Shown here in pieces: positions 35,941 through 45,247 of a stretch of DNA of 64,000 bases. Numbering within the stretch: the stretch's first letter is position 1; each line of letters opens with the position of its first letter. A model generated the notes under the pieces. That model worked only from the letters and a program-made list of their open reading frames with translations, ran no database searches and was not told the origin of the DNA. The stretch lies in assembly GCA_913774665.1 (NCBI GenBank), contig CAJYHN010000010.1, positions 186,001 to 250,000 of the forward strand, in the 5' to 3' direction. The DNA comes from an uncultured Microbacterium sp. Its GTDB lineage: Bacteria > Actinomycetota > Actinomycetes > Actinomycetales > Microbacteriaceae. The translations under genes and the position numbers were made by a program.

Positions 35941-36543
35941 TTATTTAAGCGCATAACTCCTGCGATCGCAAGCGAGGAAGCGGACGAGGTCGGGATAGTG
36001 AGATGCCGTTGCGAGCCGTTCGACCTGCTGATGCGTGAGGTAGGCCCTCTGCTTCCGGACCTTGCGCGGGGTCTTCACCTCGCGTGCAGGATTCGACTGG
36101 AGCCGGCGATCGCGCACAGCCCCGTCAAGGATCGATGCGAGAACGCCGTGGCACCGCTTCACGGTGGTCGCGGAGCGCTCAGCACTCAGCTCGGCGATCC
36201 ACGCCGCGACCTCCGTGTGCCGGATCGTGCCGACACGGCGTCGACCCCAGGCTGGCTCGACATGGACCCGCCACGCACTCTCGTCGCTATGGAAGGTGGA
36301 CGGCTTGACAGCGATCGCGTGAGCGGTCAGCCAGGAAGTACCCAGTTCTCCGACGGTGACTCGAGACTCCCCCGGTGCGATGTACGCGCCCTGAAGCTTC
36401 GCCGACTCCACCGAAGTGATGTAGGCCTCAGCATCCCGCTTGCGCGTGAAGCCGCCCTTGCGGGCGGTCTTCCCATCTGGCTTGCGATATCGCGCTTCCC
36501 AACGCTTGCCGTTCTTCGTGTCGTAGGAGTACGCGCTGCCCAT
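35941..36543 (-). pseudogene. Truncated tyrosine integrase
   Basis: 200 residues of a tyrosine recombinase remain: an AP2-like arm-binding domain (about 1-50: YSYDTKNGKRWEARYRKPDG, then GGFTRKRDAEAYI) and the helical core-binding domain (about 60-160: TVGELGTSWLTAHAIAVKPS). The catalytic domain starts (HQQVERLATASHYPDLVRFL) but breaks off near 35,970 before the first catalytic Arg and runs into foreign codons and a stop. GAGGAGG precedes the ATG, which overlaps the xis stop (ATGA). The sugar operon begins immediately beyond the break. The element can no longer excise by this protein alone. Confidence 0.85.
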
Positions 36544-36771
36544 CAGGCGGCCTCCTCGGACGTGCTCGCGTGCTCCTGAGCAAGCAGCCATTCGTCGACA
36601 GCCTCCGGACGGTAGCGGGGGCTGCGGCCAACCCGGATGAACTTCGGCCCGCGTCCCGTAATGCGCCATTCGCTGAGGTTGCGCTCGGTCGTGCCGAGGC
36701 GTTCAGCGAGCGTTGCCGGGCGTGATCAACGAGTCCAGCAGACTGGTGCTCGCGAGGGTGGAAAAAGGCAT
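36543..36771 (-). pseudogene. Excisionase-like gene with a frameshift
   Basis: The ATG at 36771 is preceded by GGGAG and reads MPFSTLASTSLLDSLITPGN. A shift near 36,715-36,720 is needed to continue as ATLAERLGTTERNLSEWRIT, then KFIRVGRSPRYRPEAVDEWL, the MerR-type helix-turn-helix of Xis/helix-turn-helix_17 proteins, up to a stop that overlaps the integrase start. The second part has no start codon of its own in frame. Gene order and overlap are those of a normal xis-int pair. It is inactive as written, unless the shift is a sequence error. Confidence 0.75.
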
Positions 36772-36779
36772 GAATCTCC

Positions 36780-36800
36780 CTTGGAAGTCAAACTTCCAAG
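36780..36800. promoter_or_regulatory. Perfect palindrome before xis
   Basis: Arms CTTGGAAGT and ACTTCCAAG (9 bp, perfect) are separated by CAA. The site lies 8 bases upstream of the xis start, covering its ribosome binding region. Such a site would suit a repressor that controls excision. The binding protein is unknown. Confidence 0.55.
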
Positions 36801-37728
36801 AGGACCTCGTAGCCGAACCCGTTAGCGGTTGCTTGGCGTATCCAATTGGTCGGACCGTCGACGGCCCTGCCCTTTTAGTGTCATTCAGGCTTGCCCACGA
36901 CTGTACACAGGACGTCAGACATCTTGCGATGAACGAGCTCCCAAGGGAAAAAGCTCTCCGAAGCGTAAATGCGAGCGTGTACCTAGTGATCCGCGATCGA
37001 GCCCTCCCGTGATCCCGTCGGTGGCGACCGAGCGAAGCGCAGCGCAGCGCGGTCGTCAGCGGTAGCAACCTGAGAAGGCCCCGGTGGGGCGTTCACAGGC
37101 GAGCAGCGCCAGCTGCGAAGTGAGGGCCGACGAAGCGCAGCGAAGACGGCGAGGGAAGCCTCAAGACAGAGCGAAGCGACAGTTGAGAGGCGGACCGAGG
37201 AGGCGTCGGCTATGCCGACCAGCGGTCGAGTTTCGGGCGAGCGAAGCGAGGTGAGAAACGCAGCCCGGTGCCACCTCCCCTTATGCTCTTTTCTTTACCC
37301 CCGAGCATCCGGAGCTTCAGCGGAGGATCGCCGTGTACCTGGCCGTACCGCTCGAGGTTGCGCGGCGGCGAGGGGTGTCAGCGACACGTCTGCAGAGGCA
37401 TTACGCCCAGGGGCCTCCTAGACGAAGCAAAATCCCCGAACCGGGGCGCGCCAGGTCTCGCAAAACCGCCACGCAGCTCACCGCGCGTTCTGCGCTCACC
37501 GAGCGCGTGAATTTCGCGCGACGCCGTCATAGAACACCGGGCGAGGAGTCTTTCCCTAGATGTCCGTCGTTTCGCGCTTCGCGCTTCTAGACATCTACCC
37601 CAGACCGATGTCAGGGCGATCCTCCGCAGAGGATGCCTCGGCCGCGTCAGGGCGTATTCGTTCGGAGGGTTCAACGCTCTCGACTGCCGCACTCGGTGCG
37701 CAGTAGCAGCATTCGGAAGGGAAAGATA
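36801..37728. other. Noncoding stretch with repeated GAGCGAAGCG words
   Basis: No convincing gene is found in 0.9 kb. GAGCGAAGCG or close variants recur near 37030, 37129-37145, 37169 and 37239; a hairpin GTCGGC-TAT-GCCGAC lies at 37204-37218, and an 8-bp inverted repeat (TAGATGTC ... GACATCTA) near 37,557-37,597. Such repeats occur at plasmid or element replication/transfer regions, but no replication gene is near. A frame at 37,333-37,590 (85 residues, Arg-rich) is not convincing. Confidence 0.4.
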
Positions 37729-40563
37729 ATGATCGGCCAGAACAAACGAAGAGGCCGTGTCGCGCCCGGCAATGGCACACCCGGGAGCATGGTGCGCACG
37801 GCAAAAGTAAAGGCGTGGCAGCCAAGGCTGTTGGTGAGCGCTCTTTTGACAGTCCTTATGAGCACATCCATGGTCGGAGTGAATCTCCTCGCAGCTGGCC
37901 CCGCCCACGCGGCCGTGCCGGCTTTCGACCCTGCGAGGCCGCTCGTGTTTCTATCCCAGAATGCCCCGACGCGGCTTTACGAGGGGCAAATCAACGAAGG
38001 GAATGTGGCCTTCAACCCGGTCGGAGAGCCGCGTTCTGTCACGTACAACGCGATCTCCTACAACACGGCGGACAACTTTTTGTATGGCGTCATCGTCGCT
38101 GGTGTCACGTCCATGCCAAGGGGAACGGTCATCCGTATCGGCAGCGACGGCGCTATCGAGCCGGTCGGCAACACGCCCCTCGCGGCGACCATAAGAGTTG
38201 GCGGGTTTGGTCCCGGCAATAACCTGTATCTGACCAACCCGCGGGACCCCAATATGACTGTGGTGAGTCCGCTCACCGGAAGTGTGGTCCGGACAGTCAC
38301 CCTCAGCAGGACTATCCCCTTCGGAGACTGGTCGTTCGCAGACGGTTTCTTTTGGGGCGTTCAAGGGGATTTTATCTACCGAGTAGATCCGACTTCGGGG
38401 AAAGTCGATGCCCTGGCCTCACCAATCCCGAATGGAACGTACGGAGCGGCTTGGACATACGGAAACGGCAACCTCGGCTTCCTCAACAACGACACGGGTG
38501 CTGTCTTTCAGGTCGCGGTAAATAACGCCGGCACCGCACCAGCGTTCACCGCGTTCGCGGCCGGTTCTGGCCCGACGACTCGCGAGAACGACGGTGCCGC
38601 ATCGCCAGGCCGCCCGACGGATCTGTCTATCTCCAAGACGGGGCCAGCGACCCTCATCCCAGGCGGGACGGTCACGTACAAGTTCACGGTCGAGAACAAC
38701 GGCCCCAACGACTCGAACGGCTTCCTCGTCTCCGACAAGCTGCCGGAGCCTCTCTCTAACGCGCGCTTCGACGGCATCACCTGCAAAGCAACGGGAAACG
38801 ATGTCACGTGTAGTAGTGGCCCGCTCGCCGCGGGGGCTTCGACTACCTTCACCATCACCGCCGACGTCCCGTCGTCGCTGAATGCTGCCGTAACAAACTC
38901 GGCCACAGTCATCGCCAACGAAGAAGATGTAGATCCCTCGAACAACACATCGTCCACGACCGGGCTCCCGGGTCGGGTCGGCATCGAGACGAGCGCTGCT
39001 ACCTCGAGCGACCGGAACGGCAACGGCATCACCGACGCTGGCGACCAGATCCAGTTTTCTTACCGCATCACGAACGGGGGGCAGCTCCCGCTCACGGATG
39101 TCCGCGCAGAAAATCCCAAGCTCGACACCGTCAGTTGCCCAGTTACCGAGCTTCCCATCGGAGCGTCGACAACGTGCTCGGCGACTTACACGGTGACCAC
39201 GGCTGATATCGCGGCGGGCACCGTCGAAAACACCGTCACAGCCAACGGCGCGACTCCGAGCGGCGCCGTCGTGACTTCCGCCCCGTCATCGACAACGACT
39301 CCCCTCACCGCCCCCGCTCCCCAATTGAACCTGGAGCAGTCGGCGGACGTAAGCACCGTCGCAGCGCCAGGCGACCGAGTCACTTACTCGTACACGGTCA
39401 AGAACACCGGCAACGTCCCTGTCACAGACGTCGGAGTTGCGAGCTTCGGCGGACAAGAAGGCGACCCTGCAGTCTCCTGTCCCTCTGGGCCACTCGCCGT
39501 CGGCGCCTCGGCGACGTGTACACACACCTACACCGCCAAGCAGGCGGACATCGATGCGGGCGCGATCGATGTCACGGCAGTCGCCTCCGGAACCGCGGTC
39601 GGCGGGGGCCGCGTGCAGTCCGAACTTTCCTCGACCACGACCACCGCTACGCAGTCCCCTGGCCTGACAGTAGTGAAGTCCGCAGAACCGATCACGACGG
39701 CCTCACCCGGAACCAAAGTCCAATTCTCTTTCGTCGCGACCAACACTGGTAACGTCACGCTCGATAACGTCCGGATCAAGGAAACAGCGTTTTCCGGCAA
39801 GGGCGACGCTCCGAAGGTCAGCTGCCCCGCCATTCAAACCGACAGCCTCACTCCCGGCGGGGAGGTGACCTGCACAGCGACATACACGCTCGTGCAGGCC
39901 GACATCGATGCGGGTGAGCTGCGCAATACCGCGACGGCAAATGGCAATCCGCCCGTGAGCACCCCCGCGGAAAAGGTGACCTCGCAGCCCTCCAGCGTGG
40001 TCCTCCCGATGTCGAAAAACGCGTCACTGAGTCTTTCAAGTGTCGCAGTGAGCGCACCGATCGTGCGCGCAAGTCAAGAAGTGACCATCACGTTCCGTGT
40101 GGAGAATTCCGGGAACGTTAGTATCGCGGACCCACGGGTCACGATTTCCGCGTTCTCGGGTACCGGCCGGATCTCTGCAATCGTGTGCCCTGCTGAACCG
40201 GTTCTCCCAGGTCAGCAAGTTGACTGCACCGCGACGTACACAGTGACGCAGGCTGACCTCGACGTAGGAGGCCTTGCGTTCACGGGGTCCGCCATTGGCA
40301 CCGCACCCGACGGCTCAACGACCGAGCAAAATCGACCGCTCAGTTCGACAATCGCTACGGCCACTGCGTCAGCAACTGCCTCAACTAGCAATGATGGTGT
40401 CCTTGTGCCCCCGGGGGACGCTGACGGCCATGGCGGCAGCAGTGCTCCCGCGCTAGCGTCCACTGGAGCAAATCCTGGGCTGCCGATCGGGATCGCGATC
40501 CCACTCCTTCTCGCCGGTTCCGCGATCTACGCGGCGCGGAGGTTCCGTCGGGAAGCTAAGTAA
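37729..40563 (+). CDS. LAxTG-anchored surface protein with DUF11/DUF7507 repeats
   Basis: This 944-residue exported protein has a signal peptide (about 1-62, ending PAHAA), a DUF6923-like beta-propeller-like region (about 65-300, VTYNAISYNTADNFLYGVI), then five conserved-fold repeats from about 315 to 890. Each repeat starts with a strand such as LTVVKSAEPITTASPGTKVQ and contains a Asn-Thr-Gly (NTGN) turn and a C-T-A-TYT Cys pair. The C-terminus has ALASTG, a hydrophobic span and a basic tail (ARRFRREAK), the LAxTG signal used by class-E sortases. It is therefore covalently wall-linked. AAGGGAAAG precedes the ATG. A strong terminator follows. Its ligand is unknown. Confidence 0.88.
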   Translation: MIGQNKRRGRVAPGNGTPGSMVRTAKVKAWQPRLLVSALLTVLMSTSMVGVNLLAAGPAHAAVPAFDPARPLVFLSQNAPTRLYEGQINEGNVAFNPVGEPRSVTYNAISYNTADNFLYGVIVAGVTSMPRGTVIRIGSDGAIEPVGNTPLAATIRVGGFGPGNNLYLTNPRDPNMTVVSPLTGSVVRTVTLSRTIPFGDWSFADGFFWGVQGDFIYRVDPTSGKVDALASPIPNGTYGAAWTYGNGNLGFLNNDTGAVFQVAVNNAGTAPAFTAFAAGSGPTTRENDGAASPGRPTDLSISKTGPATLIPGGTVTYKFTVENNGPNDSNGFLVSDKLPEPLSNARFDGITCKATGNDVTCSSGPLAAGASTTFTITADVPSSLNAAVTNSATVIANEEDVDPSNNTSSTTGLPGRVGIETSAATSSDRNGNGITDAGDQIQFSYRITNGGQLPLTDVRAENPKLDTVSCPVTELPIGASTTCSATYTVTTADIAAGTVENTVTANGATPSGAVVTSAPSSTTTPLTAPAPQLNLEQSADVSTVAAPGDRVTYSYTVKNTGNVPVTDVGVASFGGQEGDPAVSCPSGPLAVGASATCTHTYTAKQADIDAGAIDVTAVASGTAVGGGRVQSELSSTTTTATQSPGLTVVKSAEPITTASPGTKVQFSFVATNTGNVTLDNVRIKETAFSGKGDAPKVSCPAIQTDSLTPGGEVTCTATYTLVQADIDAGELRNTATANGNPPVSTPAEKVTSQPSSVVLPMSKNASLSLSSVAVSAPIVRASQEVTITFRVENSGNVSIADPRVTISAFSGTGRISAIVCPAEPVLPGQQVDCTATYTVTQADLDVGGLAFTGSAIGTAPDGSTTEQNRPLSSTIATATASATASTSNDGVLVPPGDADGHGGSSAPALASTGANPGLPIGIAIPLLLAGSAIYAARRFRREAK

Positions 40564-40571
40564 CCACCCCA

Positions 40572-40602
40572 GGGGGGGTGAGCGCTATCCGCTCACTCCC
40601 CC
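40572..40602 (+). terminator. Rho-independent-like hairpin after the surface protein
   Basis: GTGAGCG and CGCTCAC form a 7-bp stem around CTATC, extended by G and C runs. It starts 8 bases after the stop of the upstream gene. There is no T-run, as is common in GC-rich actinobacteria. Confidence 0.6.
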
Positions 40603-41950
40603 ATGAGTCCAGTTGGCCTGGATAATTCCAGATCACATGAGGAGCCGGCGAGATCCCAGCCGAGGGGCGAGTGTCTACGGGTTTGACCACGGCAGGAACG
40701 GAGCGCCTCGCTGGAGCACAGAGCCTCACGTAGGTTGGAGTGCTCCGAAGCAACTGACGGTCGAATATTTCCGCGATGCGGCTATCGGAGTGGTGCGGAC
40801 GCCCTTCCAACGTTCCGCGCAGGGCGCCGGGAAGCCCTCGCAGACCGACCATGTGAGCGGCCGTGGACGACATCGAAACGGACGGAACCTCTCAGCCGTC
40901 ACACCGGAACGATCGCCTTGAGCAGAGGTCGCCGTCGCTGAATCAAGTTTCCTTGACGCGCGTGCGCTTGTCCGCGAGACACGTCGAAGGCCCTGCTGGA
41001 GCGGCAGAGCGTATCGGTGTGGACCCGGCGGCGCTACCCGCCTCGCAACGTCGGCTTGACGGGCACTCCCGAATATTTACCAGCGAAGGCTGTCACCCTC
41101 GGGCTGCCTTCTGCTACAGCTCCCGCGGCGCGCACGATTATGAACCGGAAGTCAAAGAACCCGCTGAATTGGAAACTGGCATGTAGCACTACCGTCTATG
41201 AAATACAGGTTCTATGCCCCCTATCCGCGCACGCTGCAATCTGCCTTCGGCAAGAGACGCCGCTACCGTGAGCAGGTTGTCTAGCTTCGACCGCCAGGGA
41301 CAGGGGCGCCCGCTGGCGGGCCGAATCGGGCAGCGCAACACTTCGATACTCCGAATGAGACGCCGCAGTCGGGCGCTCAGACCAGAGTCTCTCCCCGGAT
41401 CCATTACGTTCCTTGATGCCCTCACGCTCGGTGCCGATATGAGGAGCCAGTAAATCGAAGCCGCCTCGGAGGCCAGTAGCGCCCGCTTGACGTTGCAGCA
41501 GAAAAAAGCCCGGGAACTGCGGGGCAGATCAGGCCTATGCCACAGAGGGCGACAAGAACCACGCAACCCGACCTGAACAACTACAGGCGAGTGCGTCCTG
41601 CCTCGTCGAGGGCCCGCCTGAACTGTTCCCTCACCCGGATGGGAACGCTAGACCGGTTGGCTTCGCGACGTTTTGACCGTGACGTGTTGCCGTCCCGCCA
41701 GCGGGACGGCCATGGGGACCCGACCCCTTACAGTCGAGTCACCCATGACCGTCAGGCGTTAGTTCGCAACGGTGAGGTCACTGCTGCGTCTACGCCCGTG
41801 AGGAAGAAACCCGAAAGCAGGCGGGTGGCATCTCCCTACTCTTGAAGACCGCACGTCGATCAACTCATGACGCCATATGTAAATCATCGTCGTCGAGGCT
41901 CCGCCGGGCAGGGGGACCGGGGCCCGGCCTGATGCAAGAAACTCCTGTCG
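40603..41950. other. Noncoding stretch, 1.35 kb, with a perfect 22-bp palindrome
   Basis: Small frames on both strands have no ribosome binding site, unlikely composition and no recognisable motif, so I call none. The notable item is a perfect inverted repeat at 41689-41710 (arms GCCGTCCCGC and GCGGGACGGC, 2-base loop). It could be a terminator or a recombination or replication signal. The rest appears to be degenerate DNA. Confidence 0.4.
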
Positions 41951-42202
41951 TCAGGGCGCGAGCCGACACGAATGCGGAGCTGCGGCGCGCGTGCGTGCCG
42001 CGCCAGGGCATGCCGCAGAGCCTAAGCTCCAATCAGAGTTTGGTACGTCGAAGTCCTGAATAGCTTTTTGGATGAATGCCGCCTGCGCGGCAAGCAACGT
42101 CACTCTGCGGTTTAGCTTCGCGCGAACTAAGGTTTCGATCGCATTCTCAAGAAGTCCACCTTGAACAGAAATTGTGGCGGACAGCATGGATATGAAGGTC
42201 AT
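41951..42202 (-). CDS. Hypothetical small protein
   Basis: This 83-residue frame starts at MTFISMLSATISVQ after a good ribosome binding site (GGAGAGG). The first 60 residues look like a protein (ETLVRAKLNRRVTLLAAQAAF), while the C-terminus is Ala/Pro/Arg-rich and less plausible. It follows the 42,245-42,571 frame by 42 bases on the same strand. I do not recognise it. No membrane segment is clear. Confidence 0.4.
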   Translation of the reverse strand: MTFISMLSATISVQGGLLENAIETLVRAKLNRRVTLLAAQAAFIQKAIQDFDVPNSDWSLGSAACPGAARTRAAAPHSCRLAP

Positions 42203-42244
42203 ACAGATCCTCTCCACACGTTTTCCGACGTAAGACGGGGCAGA

Positions 42245-42571
42245 TCACCATCGATCTCTAGGCCGTCGTCTCTTCGAATTTTCCGCTAGACGACGAGCAT
42301 TTTCGGTGGTTGTGGAGAATCTCGCGAGAGCGTCGGATAAGACGTCGAGTCGGAGTTCCACCGGCTGGTAGTGGTGCGTGAAGCCGTTTTCGTCAAGAAC
42401 CGTGATCGTCACGATGGCGTGTCCACGAGATGGGAGGAACTTCTCCGCCTGAGGCGAGTGCCACATCACTCGGCAGGTCGCATCAGTCGCGCAGCACGGG
42501 CGGAAAACGTTGGCGTCAAACGCATCGAGAATCTCCAAATCTGCGCCCCAAAACGAACCGAGCGGGCGCAC
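42245..42571 (-). CDS. Hypothetical protein
   Basis: This 108-residue frame from a GTG has sensible composition: LGSFWGADLEILDAF, VFRPCCATDATCRV with three Cys, and a terminal basic helix (ARRLAENSKRRRPRDRW). There is no ribosome binding site before the GTG, so the start is uncertain. It could form an operon with the next frame. Function is not known. Confidence 0.45.
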   Translation of the reverse strand: MRPLGSFWGADLEILDAFDANVFRPCCATDATCRVMWHSPQAEKFLPSRGHAIVTITVLDENGFTHHYQPVELRLDVLSDALARFSTTTENARRLAENSKRRRPRDRW

Positions 42572-42662
42572 TGATTGAAGGAACCCCCCACAGCGTCAAA
42601 ATGACGCGGACTGCACAGCCAACTCCGACTGTCTGAGTCAAGTTCCTCACGGCTCGGTGCGG

Positions 42663-42722
42663 CGGGCCTGAGCGCTTGTCGAGACGGTCGCTCAGGGCCC
42701 GGGCCGAGCGGCTGGCCGCTCG
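42663..42722. other. Two adjacent strong hairpins in a noncoding gap
   Basis: First hairpin: GGGCCTGAGCG (42663-42673) with CGCTCAGGGCCC (42688-42699), one bulge. Second: CCGAGCGGC-TG-GCCGCTCGG (42703-42722), a perfect 9-bp stem. They lie in the 557-base gap 42,572-43,128, which contains no credible gene. They may terminate transcription from either side or be structured RNA or DNA signals. Confidence 0.45.
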
Positions 42723-43128
42723 GACGCGCTTGCTACGAACTACAGGATTGTCTGCTGTGCGTCGCGACGCACGCTTTCGCTCCGAACTCGGGAAAAAATG
42801 AAACTGTGATGCGGATGGTCGAACGGGTGGGCAGAGTCAGATGCGGTCCAGCGCCTCAGGCAACGGCGGAGGAAGGAAGCGTCTTCGATGATTGGAACGG
42901 ATTGCCAGGTCGTTGGCGTGCGATGTCTGAGGGGGCCACGAGGGGGCCTACTGATGCTCTAGAGATGGAGACATCTGGGCATCACCTCGGCTTCGTTGTC
43001 GTGCTCACGGCCGTATTGGTTGCGCTCTGCGCGGCGCCTTGTTAGAGAGCGCCAGAGGAACCAGCCGCGAATAGTTGAGAGGTGCCTGCTGAGCTGATAA
43101 GTAGGCCGCCGCCACCTTGTACACGTGG

Positions 43129-45003
43129 TCAAAAGTCTCGTACGGTGAGTGTGCCTCGCGTGCCCCAGGGCACCGTGGCCCGCCACCGCCCACGGACATC
43201 TGCGATAGCTCTCGCCAAGATGTTGTCGTCGCTCCAAATAGTTAGGGCGCGTCCTGGCTCCGTGGTGCCGCCGATTACGACGGGGTCTCCGGTGGGTTCG
43301 ATCGTATCGATGAGAGGTGTCGAGGTGTCCAGAACGGGCAGGACATCGACCTGCCACGGACGATCGAATACTCGCAGGACACCCGCATCCGAAAGAAAAC
43401 GCAGCTGCGCCGATCCAGCGAGCGTTCTGGTCTCCACGTCATCGTCGACAGCAACCTTGAGGTAGACCCTGCGTGTATCGCCCGAGGCCCACATCCAGCC
43501 CGTGTTCGCCGATGGGGTGGTGTCGGCCGCCACAACGTCACATCGAAGGACATGAGCGTGGTCGGCGGTGGCGCAGCTGCTGAACTCGACAGCCGACTTG
43601 GAGCGGGCATAGCCTGCATATTCGTAGTCATTCACGAGGCGGTCCTGCGGTTCGAAGGTGAGCCCGGGCGGTGCGACGAACAGGGCAGAAGAGCCGCGCA
43701 TCGACTCAGCGTTCTGAATGAGGGAGTCACCGTCGTTCACGATTTCAACGATGGCGGTACCGGTGTTTCCCGGACTGATTGAGAGCAGTGTGAAATTGAG
43801 CACGCCCGGCGCCTGGGTGAGTTCGATATTCGGGACGACTTTGTCTTCAGGCACTAGATCGCGCACCGCGGGCGACCCAAAGTACTCACCGACACGCGGC
43901 AGCGGTCCTGAGTTGCTGGCCGGAGGAGTAAGGGTAGGCGTCGGGTCAGATGAAGCTAGAGGGGTCGGTCGTTCGTCCTGTGGTTCGTCTGTTGGAGCGG
44001 GGAATGCTGGGGCTTGGAAGACGGAAGAAGTGTCCGGCATCGACCTGAAAGGCGTGAAGTCGTCAACGGTTCTGACAACTGCCACGGCGCCGATAGCGAT
44101 GACACCAGTCGCCAGTGCAACCAGGCCGATAGAGGTCGTCGGCACCCGGGTGAAGCTGGCCGCGGCGTGACGCAGACGAACGCCGAGACGAGCGGAGAGG
44201 GCCAGGGGCTTGTCTCCGGTCACGCCGACAACGGGCGCAGCTACACCGCCAAATGGAAGAAGAAGCGCGAGGACCCCAACGGGCAGGATGGACAGGTGCT
44301 TCGCGTCCCGGATGAGGAGATCGCAACGCTCGCAGACATCGAGGTGGGCTTGGAATCGGTGTCTCTGTCTGTTGGTGAGCGCGTGGTAGACGTAACGCCC
44401 CGCGCGCTCGCGTACCCATCGGTGCTCGCCGTCGCCGAGGTCATCTCCCATGTGCACCTGAACCCACGCATGCCGCAATGCCTCTCGTGCACGGTACGCG
44501 AGGGCCGCGACGCTGTTGGGCTGGAGGCCTAGCGTGGGCGCCAACTCTGCCGGGCGTTGACCCTTGACCTCAGTAGCCCAGAGGATGTGTTGCCACTGCG
44601 CCGGGAGGGAGCCCAACGCGTCCTGCAGCTTCTGGCGGTCTGCCGCCTGCATCAGCGCACCGCCCAGGTCGACGTCATAGGCGGGCTCGTCGATCTCTTC
44701 CAGAGATCGAACCCCAGGTTGCTTTGCCCATTTGATCGCGATATTTCGAATGGTCACGAACAGATAAGGGCGCAACGCCTCGCCCGGTCCGCCACCACTT
44801 CTCAGAGCTGAGAACACTCGGAGAAACGCCTCAGACACCAGATCGTCTGCATCGAATCTACGTGTCAGCGCAGAGGCGTAACGGTGCGCAGCGCGATGAT
44901 GCTGACGCCAGAGCTCTCGGAAGGCGTCGGCAGAACCCGCGCGAGCCGCCTCGAGAAGAGCGCGATCTTGGAGCGCGGGGCCCTCGTGCACGTCGAAGCT
45001 CAC
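43129..45003 (-). CDS. Membrane-bound ECF sigma factor with fused zinc-finger anti-sigma and ectodomain
   Basis: This protein of about 624 residues begins with an ECF sigma factor: region 2 (about 26-95, LLEAARAGSADAFRELW, DADDLVSEAFLRVF) and region 4 (about 125-180, LPAQWQHILWATEVKG then LGLQPNSVAALAYRAREAL). A ZAS-like zinc motif follows (H220-x3-C224-x2-C227), then hydrophobic segments near 239-260 and 292-311, a Pro/Thr-rich linker (about 325-370), and an outer beta-rich domain to the end. Sigma, anti-sigma and sensor are therefore one chain. I chose the GTG giving VSFDVHEG; further start codons up to 45,045 are possible. It is divergent from the Lrp-like gene. The target promoters are unknown. 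Confidence 0.82.
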   Translation of the reverse strand: MSFDVHEGPALQDRALLEAARAGSADAFRELWRQHHRAAHRYASALTRRFDADDLVSEAFLRVFSALRSGGGPGEALRPYLFVTIRNIAIKWAKQPGVRSLEEIDEPAYDVDLGGALMQAADRQKLQDALGSLPAQWQHILWATEVKGQRPAELAPTLGLQPNSVAALAYRAREALRHAWVQVHMGDDLGDGEHRWVRERAGRYVYHALTNRQRHRFQAHLDVCERCDLLIRDAKHLSILPVGVLALLLPFGGVAAPVVGVTGDKPLALSARLGVRLRHAAASFTRVPTTSIGLVALATGVIAIGAVAVVRTVDDFTPFRSMPDTSSVFQAPAFPAPTDEPQDERPTPLASSDPTPTLTPPASNSGPLPRVGEYFGSPAVRDLVPEDKVVPNIELTQAPGVLNFTLLSISPGNTGTAIVEIVNDGDSLIQNAESMRGSSALFVAPPGLTFEPQDRLVNDYEYAGYARSKSAVEFSSCATADHAHVLRCDVVAADTTPSANTGWMWASGDTRRVYLKVAVDDDVETRTLAGSAQLRFLSDAGVLRVFDRPWQVDVLPVLDTSTPLIDTIEPTGDPVVIGGTTEPGRALTIWSDDNILARAIADVRGRWRATVPWGTRGTLTVRDF

Positions 45004-45247
45004 AAAGCACCGGCCACGACACTCGCGTCCCCCTGGCGACACCAATGGCCACCGGGCTTAGCACGGCCCACCAACCCGGCGGACTGGTCGAGCGCGTGCG
45101 ACATGCGGCACGGGCGCAGAAGGGCAGATCGGTATTCGGGCATTCGGCAGGGCTCCTCCGGCCGTTTCGGGTGCGGCCAGCCGCAATGCTCACGGATAGT
45201 TGAGCTGGACGACAGAACTGCAGTATTCCTTCAGGCAGACTCGCTGC

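Noticed and set aside
37333-37590. An 85-residue Arg-rich frame
   Set aside because: No ribosome binding site, unlike composition to neighbours and no recognisable motif; it lies in a noncoding repeat-bearing stretch.
41189-41566. A 125-residue frame on the minus strand
   Set aside because: No ribosome binding site and no motif; I considered a transposase relic but found no conserved residues.
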